In this document: piece by piece, positions 1-6,406 of the stretch | How positions within the stretch are numbered: the stretch's first letter is position 1 | How the letters are laid out: the number at the start of each line of letters is the position of its first letter | Source of the DNA: Thioalkalivibrio sp. | GTDB lineage: Bacteria; Pseudomonadota; Gammaproteobacteria; Ectothiorhodospirales; Ectothiorhodospiraceae | Length of the DNA stretch: 6,891 nt | Direction: 5' to 3' | Assembly (NCBI GenBank): GCA_018224485.1 | Contig: JAGTVE010000097.1 | Span: 1-6,891, forward strand | Position numbers and translations under genes: made by a program | Notes under the pieces: generated by a model | What the model saw: the letters and a program-made list of their open reading frames with translations, nothing else | The model's database searches: none | Told to the model about the DNA's origin: nothing

Positions 1-717
1 CGGGCGATGTTCGAGGCGGAGGGCGCAGGACTCGCCGAACTGGCGCAGTGCAGCCAACTGAAGGTCCCGGTGCCGGTGACCCTCGCGGATCATGGCGACG
101 CCTGCTTCCTGGTCCTGGAACACCTGGATCTGGGCGGCCGCCCGGACGGCGCGAGACTGGGATATGCGGTCGCGGCACTGCATGCGATCCACGGCGAGCG
201 CTTCGGCTGGGTGCAGGACAACTTCATCGGCAGCACACCCCAGCCGAACCCCCCGGAGGCGAACTGGACGACCTTCTACCGCGAACACCGCCTCGCCTTC
301 CAGCGGCGCCTGGCAAGGGACAACGGCGGCGGCCGCGGCTTGATCGACGCGGTCTCGCGGCTCGAGTCGGAACTCGGGGCACTCCTCGACGGCCACCAGC
401 CGGCACCCTCGCTGCTGCACGGTGATCTGTGGAGCGGCAACTGGGGATTCGTCGGTGATGGCACGCCCACGCTGTTCGATCCGGCGGTGTACTACGGTGA
501 CCGCGAGGCCGATCTCGCGATGATGGAGCTCTTCGGGCACCCGGGGCCGGACTTCTTCGCCGCCTACAGTGAACGCCGGCCGCTGGACCAGGGCTATCCG
601 GTGCGGCGCGAGCTCTACAATCTCTACCACATCCTCAACCACTTCAATCTCTTCGGCGGTGGTTACGCCGCCCAGGCCGAGCGCATGGCGCGCGGGCTGC
701 TCGCGGAACTGCGCTGA
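1..717 (+). CDS. Fructosamine kinase family protein (5' end outside window)
   Basis: Members of this family (FN3K/ketosamine-3-kinase, E. coli YniA) are cytosolic ATP-dependent kinases with an aminoglycoside-phosphotransferase-like fold. They phosphorylate sugar adducts on amines and proteins so that the adducts break down (protein deglycation). The catalytic loop HGDLWSGN lies at nt 418-441, with the catalytic Asp at 424-426. The metal-binding FDP follows at about 475-483, then a family-typical YYGDREADLAMM stretch. STPQPN (about 229-246) and a C-terminal LYHILNHFNLFGGGY segment also match the family. An ATG at 7 exists, but the frame is open to the window edge and the residues around it (AMFEAEGAGL) match the interior of family members. 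About 50 N-terminal residues, including the nucleotide-binding strands, are therefore missing here. The stop is TGA at 715-717. The family is clear; the physiological substrate is not known from sequence. Confidence 0.93.
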   Translation, partial: RAMFEAEGAGLAELAQCSQLKVPVPVTLADHGDACFLVLEHLDLGGRPDGARLGYAVAALHAIHGERFGWVQDNFIGSTPQPNPPEANWTTFYREHRLAFQRRLARDNGGGRGLIDAVSRLESELGALLDGHQPAPSLLHGDLWSGNWGFVGDGTPTLFDPAVYYGDREADLAMMELFGHPGPDFFAAYSERRPLDQGYPVRRELYNLYHILNHFNLFGGGYAAQAERMARGLLAELR

Positions 718-860
718 GGGGCACAGGAACCCTCGCGGCGACAGGTGGAGACACGGGAAATTTGCCCGCCCGGATGCTAGGGTACGGACCGGGGCCGGCG
801 CCCTCGCGGCTGGCAGCCCCCGAGTCCGAATCCTCCCTTCTTCCAGCCGAGGTCGACATC

Positions 861-1889
861 ATGGATTTCGCTGTCCTGCTCCATCCCGAGGTGGTCATCA
901 TCGCCATTCTGCTCGCGCTGGTCGGCGCGCTGCTGGGCTTCGCGCTGGGCAATGGCCTGCAGGCGCGGCGCGGCGCGGAGGTCCTCGCCGCCGCAAACCG
1001 CACCCACACCCGTTCGATTGCCGACCTCGAGGCAGACAACACGGACAGCCTCAGGCGCATGCGCGAGGGCCATGCGGAAGAACTCAGGCGGCTGCGGAAC
1101 CAGCATTCGAAGGAGCTCGAGGCGGCGCGGGAGGAGTCCGCGGCCGAACTGGCACGCGTGAACAGCGAGCACGCGGCGCTGGTGGACCGGATGAACCAGG
1201 CCAACAATGCCAACATGCGCGAGCTTCGTGCCGAATACGACGCCGCGCAGAAGGCGCTGGAGGAACAGCAAAGCACGGAGGCGAAGACGGTGCGGGCGGA
1301 GACCGAGCGGACCCTGCAGATGTTCCGCGACGAGCAGGACCGCGCGACCGAGGCCCTGCGCAGCGAGCACCAGGCGACGCTGCAGTCGGTGAAGACCGAC
1401 CATGCGGAGTCGGCAGCGGCGATGCAGCGGGCCCAGGACGAGATGCGCGAGCGCCTTGAATCGGAACACAAGCGCCGGGAGGACGAGCTGCACGGGCAGG
1501 TCCGGGAACTGGAGGCCGCGCAGGAGAGGCTGCACGCGGAAAACCGGACCCTGGAGGACACCATCCGCGAACTGAACGAGAGCATCAAGGAGGCCAAGCG
1601 CAACAACACCTTCTCGCTGTCGAAGTCGGGCGAACGGCTGATCCGCGTGATCCGGAGCGTCCAGGACCTCGCGCAGGAACTCGACGAGACCTCCCGCGCG
1701 GTGAGCGATGGCGATTATTCGGTCTTCGACGCGATCCAGGACCAGCGCGACCGCGACGTGATGCTGAAGCTTACCGGGGGCGACCGGACGACCGTGGACG
1801 GCCCCAAGGTGGACGGCCCCGAGGTAGACCGTCCGGGCGAGCCCGAGGCGTCACCGGAGGACTCCGGGCAGGAGGGGAACCGGGCCTGA
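861..1889 (+). CDS. Membrane-anchored coiled-coil protein with 11-residue repeats, function unknown
   Basis: I do not recognise this 342-residue protein. The ATG at 861 is chosen because GAGGT at 849-853 lies 7 nt upstream and the protein then opens directly with a hydrophobic segment. The frame is open further upstream, but those residues look non-coding. Residues about 11-30 form one transmembrane helix (VVIIAILLALVGALLGFALG) followed by Arg residues (QARR), suggesting a cytoplasmic body. Residues about 49-246 are highly charged, almost Gly/Pro-free and helical, with a regular 11-residue period (see findings). Residues about 248-300 are less repetitive (SLSKSGERLIRVIRSVQDLA, then SDGDYSVFDAIQ) and may be a small conserved domain. 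The tail from about 305 is disordered, rich in Asp/Glu/Pro/Gly, and includes a VDGP repeat. The layout recalls YhcB/ZapG-like or RmuC-like anchored coiled coils, but it is much longer than YhcB and lacks a nuclease domain. A structural or envelope-scaffold role is only a guess. Confidence 0.85.
   Translation: MDFAVLLHPEVVIIAILLALVGALLGFALGNGLQARRGAEVLAAANRTHTRSIADLEADNTDSLRRMREGHAEELRRLRNQHSKELEAAREESAAELARVNSEHAALVDRMNQANNANMRELRAEYDAAQKALEEQQSTEAKTVRAETERTLQMFRDEQDRATEALRSEHQATLQSVKTDHAESAAAMQRAQDEMRERLESEHKRREDELHGQVRELEAAQERLHAENRTLEDTIRELNESIKEAKRNNTFSLSKSGERLIRVIRSVQDLAQELDETSRAVSDGDYSVFDAIQDQRDRDVMLKLTGGDRTTVDGPKVDGPEVDRPGEPEASPEDSGQEGNRA
1794..1838 (+). repeat. 15-bp in-frame tandem repeat (VDGPK/VDGPE/VDRPG)
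   Basis: Two near-identical 15-bp units (1794-1808 and 1809-1823, GTGGACGGCCCC plus AAG or GAG) are followed by a degenerate third unit (1824-1838). They encode VDGPK, VDGPE and VDRPG at residues 312-326 in the acidic tail of the coiled-coil protein. The units keep the reading frame, so copy number could vary without breaking the gene. Confidence 0.8.
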
Positions 1890-1929
1890 CCCGACCGCGG
1901 TGGCCCGTCGCCACTCCCGACACCAAAGG

Positions 1930-1959
1930 CCGGGGACAGATTTGCAAATCTGTCCCCGG
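1930..1959. repeat. Perfect 30-bp palindrome, GGGGACAGATTTG family
   Basis: CCGGGGACAGATTTG at 1930-1944 is followed immediately by its exact reverse complement at 1945-1959, with no spacer. As RNA or single-stranded DNA it would form a stem of about 13 bp. It lies between the convergent coiled-coil gene (stop at 1889) and rsmD (stop at 2058), closer to the former. From memory, GGGGACAGATTT-type sequences recur between genes in many proteobacterial genomes, often near REP-associated (Y1 family) transposases, so a REP/MITE-like repeat is the favoured reading. There is no T-tract after either arm, so it is not a classical intrinsic terminator, although it may still block or process convergent transcripts. 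A protein-binding operator is a less likely alternative at the 3' ends of genes. Confidence 0.8.
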
Positions 1960-1974
1960 TGGCGCCGGGAGCGG

Positions 1975-2036
1975 CTCGAACCGCCGAAGGCGGGCCCGAA
2001 GGGCGAAGGGCAGGATGCCCGGAGTAACGGTTCGGG
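1975..2036. repeat. Cluster of small inverted and direct repeats beside the palindrome
   Basis: CGAACCG (1977-1983) is complementary to CGGTTCG (2028-2034), and G-T plus C-G pairing extends this to about 9 bp (1975-2036). Inside it GGGCA-gga-TGCCC (2008-2020) forms a short hairpin, and a 7-bp CGAAGGG is tandemly duplicated (1997-2003, 2004-2010). CCGCC-gaa-GGCGG (1981-1993) is a competing hairpin. Together with the 30-bp palindrome this fills most of the 168-bp gap between the convergent genes. It could be part of the same repeat element or a structured 3' region of either transcript. High GC makes short stems common by chance, so confidence is limited. Confidence 0.4.
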
Positions 2037-2057
2037 TGGAGGTGCGGCGGCACGAGG

Positions 2058-2672
2058 TCAGCCCGGCACGCCGTCCGCCGCCGGCGCGGCCGTTGCGGCG
2101 GCACCCCGGCACAGCAGCAGGCCGCGGGCCTGCCCCCCGGTGCGTTCGCGCAGCACGGTCCAGCCCTCGGGTGGCGACAGGCGACTCTCCTGTTCGACGT
2201 AGACCCTCGCGTCGGGCGCGAGCCAGTCGCCTTCGAGCAGGGCCTTCAGCACCGGTGCCACCAGACCCTTGCCGAAGGGCGGATCGACAAAGATCACCGC
2301 GAACGGCTCCCGTCCCGCGGCCCCGCGCCCGGCGGCGAGCAGTCGCAGCGCATCGGCGCGCTGCACACTCACCTGTGCCGCCCCGAGCGCCGCGCGGTTG
2401 GCCTCCAGCTGCCGCACGGCCAGCGGGTCCCTCTCGACCAGCAGCACGGACGCGGCCCCGCGCGAGGCCGCCTCGAAGCCCAGCGCCCCGGTGCCGGCGA
2501 AGACATCCAGCACGGCCGCGCGGGGCAGAACGGGCTGCAGCCAGTTGAACAGGGTCTCGCGCTGGGCGTCCGCGCTCGGCCGCAGCCCGGGTACCGGGGC
2601 GACCGGCAGCCATCGGCGGCGCCAGTCACCGCCGATGATGCGAACCCTCGAGGGACGCCCCTGCCGGATCAC
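2058..2672 (-). CDS. rsmD: 16S rRNA (guanine(966)-N(2))-methyltransferase RsmD
   Basis: RsmD transfers a methyl group from S-adenosylmethionine to N2 of G966 in 16S rRNA during small-subunit assembly in the cytoplasm. The 204-residue product is close to the usual length of about 200. Visible features in order are RIIGGDWR (11-18), the family motif RPSADAQRETLFNWL (31-45), the SAM-binding loop LDVFAGTGALGFE (55-67), acidic E80 ending the next strand, and the catalytic DPPF (130-133), a variant of the N/D-PP-F/Y motif of base N-methyltransferases. The C-terminus is an Ala-rich tail without clear homology. The start is GTG at 2672, which overlaps the TGA of the upstream M16 gene (GTGA, 4 bp), so translation is probably coupled. 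The AGGAG nearby runs into the start codon and is too close to act as a normal ribosome binding site. It is the last gene of the minus-strand operon. Confidence 0.95.
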   Translation of the reverse strand: MIRQGRPSRVRIIGGDWRRRWLPVAPVPGLRPSADAQRETLFNWLQPVLPRAAVLDVFAGTGALGFEAASRGAASVLLVERDPLAVRQLEANRAALGAAQVSVQRADALRLLAAGRGAAGREPFAVIFVDPPFGKGLVAPVLKALLEGDWLAPDARVYVEQESRLSPPEGWTVLRERTGGQARGLLLCRGAAATAAPAADGVPG

Positions 2673-4021
2673 TCCTCGCCGCCGACCACGACCGTCACCA
2701 GCACGTCGGGATCGATGCGCCGCCGGAGCGCCGTTTGCACCTCGTCGGAGGTCACCTCCTCGATGCGGTCGTTGTATGTGGACAGGAAGTCCAGCGGCAG
2801 GTCGTAGAAGCCCATCATCCCCAGGTTCTGGACGATGTCCCGGTTCGACGCGAGGCGCAGCGGAAAGCCTCCGGTGATGTTGGCCTGGGAGGCCTCCAGC
2901 TCCTCGGCATCCACGCCCTCCCGGTGCAGGCGCTCCAGTTCGCTGCGCAGGACCCCCAGGGCCTCGTCGACCTGGTCGGTGCCGGTCTGCATGTTGACCA
3001 GGAAGGGCCCCTCCGCCGCCATCGGCCTCACCGAGCTGTAGACCGAGTAGGCCAGGCCACGCTCCGTACGCACCTCGCGGAACAGCCGCGAGGTGAATCC
3101 GCCCCCGCCCAGGGCGTGATTGGCCACGGTCAGCGGATAGTAGTCCGGGTCGTCGCGGCGCAGCGCCGGGGCTCCCATGAAGATGTGCGCCTGCTCGGAC
3201 GGGAAGGGGATGCGCTCGGTGACCGGGCCCTCGAGCGGCGGCACCGGGGGGAGCGCGGGTGCCTGCTCGCCAGCGGGCAGCGCCGACGAGATGCGCTCCG
3301 CGAGCGCCTCCGCCTCGGACCGGGAGATGTCCCCGGTCAGTGCCAGCACCGCATTGCCGGCGGTATAGAACTCCCCGTAGAAGGCCATCACCTCCTTACG
3401 CTCCAATGTGGGGATCGTTTCCTCCCGACCATTCGGAGGATTCGCATAGGGATGATCGGCGTACATCAGCTGGTAGAAGCGGCGGCTGGCGACCGAGCCC
3501 GGTTCCTGGCGCTCGCGCTGCAGGGCCTGAAGCATCTGCCGACGCTCGCGGCCAAGCCCTTCCTCGGGGAAGGCCGGGGCGGCGAGCAGCTCCGTGAGCA
3601 CGTCGATGGCCTCGGCCATCCAGTCCCGCTCGGTCAGGGTGCGCAGGGTGACGATGCCCATGTCGCGCGCGGAGCTGGTGCTGAAGCTTGCGCCGGCCGC
3701 CTCGAAGCGCTCGGCCAGCGCGTCCGCATCGATCGCCCCGGTGCCGAGGCTCAGACCATCGCTGGTCAGCCGGGCAAGACCGCTGCGCTCGCCATCGCGC
3801 GCGGCGCCGGCATCGAAGGTCAGCCGGATGTCCAACATCGGCAGCGTGGGTGCCGGCGCATAGAGGATGCGCGTACCCGACTCCGTCTCCCACTGCTCGA
3901 TGTCCACCGCCTGTACCGGCAGCGCGGACGAGAAGACTGCAAGCAGGCCGAAGGCCGCGGCCCGGAGGAGCGACCGCGATCGCGCCCGGACCGGCGCCGC
4001 CATGGTCGGATCGATCTTCAT
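2669..4021 (-). CDS. Exported M16-family protein lacking the zinc site (non-catalytic subunit)
   Basis: This 450-residue protein has the two-domain M16 (pitrilysin/mitochondrial processing peptidase-like) layout. A signal peptide spans residues 1-38: a basic region, a hydrophobic core at about 21-34, and probable cleavage at VQA|VD, so it should act in the periplasm. Where active members have HxxEH, this one has RLTSD (84-88), so it cannot bind the catalytic zinc in the usual way. The C-terminal domain is well conserved, with GGGGFTSRLF (305-314) and an Arg-x6-Tyr pair (R318, Y325) matching the substrate-binding Arg/Tyr of M16 enzymes. It most likely pairs with the active subunit encoded just upstream. 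The start at 4021 overlaps the preceding stop by 4 bp (ATGA). A strong GGAGGT (ACCTCC at 4027-4032 on the plus strand) lies 5 nt upstream, inside the end of the preceding gene. The natural substrate is unknown. Confidence 0.93.
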   Translation of the reverse strand: MKIDPTMAAPVRARSRSLLRAAAFGLLAVFSSALPVQAVDIEQWETESGTRILYAPAPTLPMLDIRLTFDAGAARDGERSGLARLTSDGLSLGTGAIDADALAERFEAAGASFSTSSARDMGIVTLRTLTERDWMAEAIDVLTELLAAPAFPEEGLGRERRQMLQALQRERQEPGSVASRRFYQLMYADHPYANPPNGREETIPTLERKEVMAFYGEFYTAGNAVLALTGDISRSEAEALAERISSALPAGEQAPALPPVPPLEGPVTERIPFPSEQAHIFMGAPALRRDDPDYYPLTVANHALGGGGFTSRLFREVRTERGLAYSVYSSVRPMAAEGPFLVNMQTGTDQVDEALGVLRSELERLHREGVDAEELEASQANITGGFPLRLASNRDIVQNLGMMGFYDLPLDFLSTYNDRIEEVTSDEVQTALRRRIDPDVLVTVVVGGEE

Positions 4022-5361
4022 GCCTCACCTCCGATGGGCAGCGGATGCAGCTCACCGATGGTCAACCGGTCGGGTACCAGGTATTCGCGCGTGACACGCT
4101 GCACGTCCTCGGCCGTGACCGCGCGGATCCGCTCCACGTAGTCCTCGGACACCTGCCAGCCGAGACCCACCGTCTCCAGCATGCCCAGTTCGAAGGCCTG
4201 GGCGCGGATCGAGTCGCGCTGGAAGATCTCGGAGGCGATCACGCGCGCCTGTACCCGCTCCAGCTCGGTGGCCTCCACCGGCTCGGTCTTCAGGCGCTCG
4301 ATCTCCTCGAGCAGTGCGCGCTCCAGGGTCTGGAGATCGGTGTCGCTCGCGGGCACCGCGGCCACAGTGAACAGCGAATCCAGGCGGCTGAACGCGCTGT
4401 AGCCAGCGGAGGTACCGTTCGCCAGCTCATGGCCGCGCACCAGCCTGCGCGAGAAGCGGGAGGCATCGCCGGAGTCGAGGATGCCCGCCGCCACGATCAG
4501 CGCATAGGCGTCCGACGGGTCGTCCAGCGTCATCAGCACCGGGGTCTTCCAGCCCATCGTCAGGTACGGGAGTTCCGCCGGGAGCCGCATCGCGATCCGG
4601 CGCTCGCCCCGCTGCGGGGTCTCGGCGCGCGGCTTGCGGGCGGGCAGCTCGCGCGCCGGAAGCGGGCCGAAGTGGCGCTCCGCGGCGTCGATCACCGCAT
4701 CCGGGTCCACGTCACCGACCACCACCAGCACCGCGTTGTTGGGCGCATACCAGGTGTCGTACCAGTCCTGCAGGTCCTCAAGGGTGTAGGCCTCGATGTC
4801 CGTCATCCAGCCGATCACGGGATCGCCGTAGGGATGATTGAGGAAGGCGGTCGCGTAGAACTGTTCCCGCAGGAGGGAGTTCGGGCGATCCTCGGTGCGC
4901 AGTCGCCGTTCCTCGACCACCACGCGCCACTCTGGCCGGAACTCCTCCTCGGTGAGTTGCAGCGCGTGCATGCGCTCGGCCTCCATCGCCATCATCGTCT
5001 CCCAGTGCTCGTTGCCGATGACCTGGAAGTACCCGGTGTAGTCGGGACCGGTGAAGGCGTTCTGCTGCCCGCCCAGCAGGGACACGATGCGCGAGAATTC
5101 CCCGGCCGGGTATGCCTCGCTGCCCTTGAACATCATGTGCTCGAGCATGTGCGAAATGCCGGTGATGCCGCTGTGTTCGTCCACGGCACCGACCCGGTAC
5201 CAGACCTGATTGGTGACCACCGGGGCGCGGGCATCCACCTGCACCAGCACCCTCAACCCGTTGTCGAGGCGGTGTTCGACCACCCTGCTGGATGCGTAAC
5301 TCCCGAGCGGGGCGAGCACCAGGCAGAGCATCAGCAGGCTCGGGAAAAGTCGTCTCATCAT
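4018..5361 (-). CDS. Exported M16-family zinc metalloprotease, catalytic subunit
   Basis: A 447-residue M16B-type endopeptidase. The inverted zinc motif HMLEH is at 71-75 (H71 and H75 as ligands, E74 as general base), and the distal Glu ligand is in VVVEERR (E150 or E151), about 76 residues on as in the family. QQNAFTGPDYTGY (99-111) and NHPYGDPVIGW are further family motifs. A signal peptide covers residues 1-23 (MMRR, hydrophobic core, SYA|SS), so it is periplasmic. The longest frame starts at 5391, but ATG 5361 is preferred: GAGGT (ACCTC at 5368-5372 on plus) lies 6 nt upstream and the signal peptide then begins properly. An ATG at 5358 follows directly. The second domain has Y321 but no Arg seven residues earlier, so the substrate-binding Arg seems to be supplied by the partner at 2669-4021. 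It is first in the operon and diverges from ftsY. Confidence 0.94.
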   Translation of the reverse strand: MMRRLFPSLLMLCLVLAPLGSYASSRVVEHRLDNGLRVLVQVDARAPVVTNQVWYRVGAVDEHSGITGISHMLEHMMFKGSEAYPAGEFSRIVSLLGGQQNAFTGPDYTGYFQVIGNEHWETMMAMEAERMHALQLTEEEFRPEWRVVVEERRLRTEDRPNSLLREQFYATAFLNHPYGDPVIGWMTDIEAYTLEDLQDWYDTWYAPNNAVLVVVGDVDPDAVIDAAERHFGPLPARELPARKPRAETPQRGERRIAMRLPAELPYLTMGWKTPVLMTLDDPSDAYALIVAAGILDSGDASRFSRRLVRGHELANGTSAGYSAFSRLDSLFTVAAVPASDTDLQTLERALLEEIERLKTEPVEATELERVQARVIASEIFQRDSIRAQAFELGMLETVGLGWQVSEDYVERIRAVTAEDVQRVTREYLVPDRLTIGELHPLPIGGEA

Positions 5362-5373
5362 CTTGGGACCTCG

Positions 5374-5382
5374 TGATAGCAT
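5374..5382 (+). promoter_or_regulatory. Possible extended -10 promoter for ftsY
   Basis: TG at 5374-5375, one base, then TAGCAT at 5377-5382 matches an extended -10 element (four of six bases of TATAAT). The best -35 at 16-bp spacing (TCATCA, 5355-5360) is poor. Transcription would start near 5389-5390 and leave a leader of only about 12 nt before the ATG at 5403. This is a visual match in a 41-bp divergent gap; an upstream promoter inside the peptidase gene is equally possible. Confidence 0.3.
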
Positions 5383-5402
5383 GTCGACCATCTGTCTTGA
5401 CC

Positions 5403-6386
5403 ATGGCCGCCATGTTCGGTTTCCGAAAAAAAGAACCCTCCGCCGCGGACACCCAGGAGCGCGCCGGCCTGTTTGCGCGCCTCAAGCAGGGACTCGCCAA
5501 GACCGGCAGGGTCCTCAACACCGACATCACCGAGCTGTTGCGTCGCAAGATCGACGATACGCTGTTCGAGGAACTCGAGGAGCGGCTGCTGCTCGCCGAC
5601 GTCGGGGTGGACGCGACGCAGCAGATCATGGACCAGATCGCGCGTGCCGTGAAGCGTGGCGAGCTCGGCGACGCGGAGGCCCTGATGCAGGCCCTCGAGC
5701 AGGCGATGACGGACATCCTCGAACCCGTGGAGGAGCCGCTGCGGATCCCGCCTCAGCGCGGCAGGCCCTTCTCGATCCTGGTGGTCGGCGTCAACGGCGC
5801 CGGAAAGACCACCACCATCGGCAAGCTGGCCCACCATCTGCGCGCGGAGGACTACTCGGTCCTGCTCGCCGCCGGCGACACCTTCCGCGCCGCGGCGGTG
5901 GAGCAGCTGCAGACCTGGGGCGAACGCAACGGCGTACCGGTGGTCGCGCAGGGCCCCGGGGCCGACTCGGCCTCGGTGGTCTTTGACGCACTGCAGGCCG
6001 CGCAGTCGCGGCGCACCGACGTGATGGTTGCGGACACCGCGGGCCGCCTGCACACCCAGCACAACCTGATGGACGAGATCCGCAAGGTCAGGCGGGTGAT
6101 GGGCCGTCTCGATCCCGACGCACCGGACGAGGTGCTGCTGGTGATCGACGGCGGGACCGGCCAGAACGCGCTGGCCCAGGCCCGGCAGTTCCACGAGGCG
6201 CTCGGCGTGACCGGGCTCGTGGTCACCAAGCTCGACGGGACCGCCAAGGGCGGCGTGCTGTTTGCGCTGGCCCGGCAGCTCGGCATCCCCGTGCGCTTCA
6301 TCGGCGTCGGCGAGCGCGCCGAGGACCTTCAGCCCTTCGAGGCCCGTGCCTTCGTGCGCGCGCTGCTGAACCGCTCGAACAACTGA
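5403..6386 (+). CDS. ftsY: Signal recognition particle receptor FtsY
   Basis: FtsY is the SRP-type GTPase at the inner membrane that receives SRP (Ffh-4.5S RNA)-bound ribosomes and hands them to the SecYEG translocon. The 327-residue protein has a helical N domain (about 22-110) followed by the G domain: G1 GVNGAGKTTT (129-138), the insertion-box region DTFRAAAVEQL (159-169), G3 DTAGR (211-215), IDGGTGQN (248-255), G4 TKLDGTAKGG (275-284) and G5-region GVGERAEDLQPF (301-312). The N-terminal acidic A domain that makes E. coli FtsY 497 residues long is essentially absent; only about 20 residues, basic at first (GFRKKE), precede the N domain. ATG 5403 is used, and ATG 5412 (MFGFRKK) is an equally good start; neither has a clear Shine-Dalgarno. 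ftsE follows after 20 bp, as in the usual ftsY-ftsE-ftsX operon. Confidence 0.97.
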   Translation: MAAMFGFRKKEPSAADTQERAGLFARLKQGLAKTGRVLNTDITELLRRKIDDTLFEELEERLLLADVGVDATQQIMDQIARAVKRGELGDAEALMQALEQAMTDILEPVEEPLRIPPQRGRPFSILVVGVNGAGKTTTIGKLAHHLRAEDYSVLLAAGDTFRAAAVEQLQTWGERNGVPVVAQGPGADSASVVFDALQAAQSRRTDVMVADTAGRLHTQHNLMDEIRKVRRVMGRLDPDAPDEVLLVIDGGTGQNALAQARQFHEALGVTGLVVTKLDGTAKGGVLFALARQLGIPVRFIGVGERAEDLQPFEARAFVRALLNRSNN

Positions 6387-6406
6387 ACGCGGGGAGCGGC
6401 AAGGCC

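Noticed and set aside
762..788. Promoter for the coiled-coil gene (TTGCCC at 762-767, TACGGA at 783-788)
   Set aside because: The spacing is only 15 bp and the -10 match is poor. It is possible but not strong enough to list.
644..1609. Long open frames on the minus strand opposite the coiled-coil gene (also 777-1535)
   Set aside because: They are Ser/Arg/Cys-rich or Leu/Arg/His-rich translations typical of antisense frames in GC-rich DNA. The plus strand has a good ribosome binding site, membrane helix and regular repeat.
861..1889. RmuC or YhcB/ZapG assignment for the coiled-coil protein
   Set aside because: The N-terminal helix plus coiled coil is a superficial resemblance. There is no RmuC nuclease-like domain, and the protein is more than twice the usual YhcB length.
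1930..1959. Intrinsic terminator
   Set aside because: The hairpin is strong but neither side has a run of T, so a standard Rho-independent terminator is not supported.
2735..5376. Very long plus-strand open frames (468 and 562 residues) across the M16 region
   Set aside because: They are antisense to two clearly recognisable M16 genes with signal peptides and catalytic motifs. Their translations are His/Arg/Gly-rich without domains.
5373..5378. Minus-strand -10 (TATCAC) for the M16 operon
   Set aside because: Transcription would start at about 5366, downstream of the ribosome binding site at 5368-5372 that the gene appears to use. The real promoter is probably further upstream, inside ftsY.
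5292..5402. N-terminal extension of FtsY from an upstream ATG at 5292
   Set aside because: It would overlap the start of the divergent peptidase gene, and its residues are Arg/Ser/Gly-rich without similarity to an FtsY A domain.
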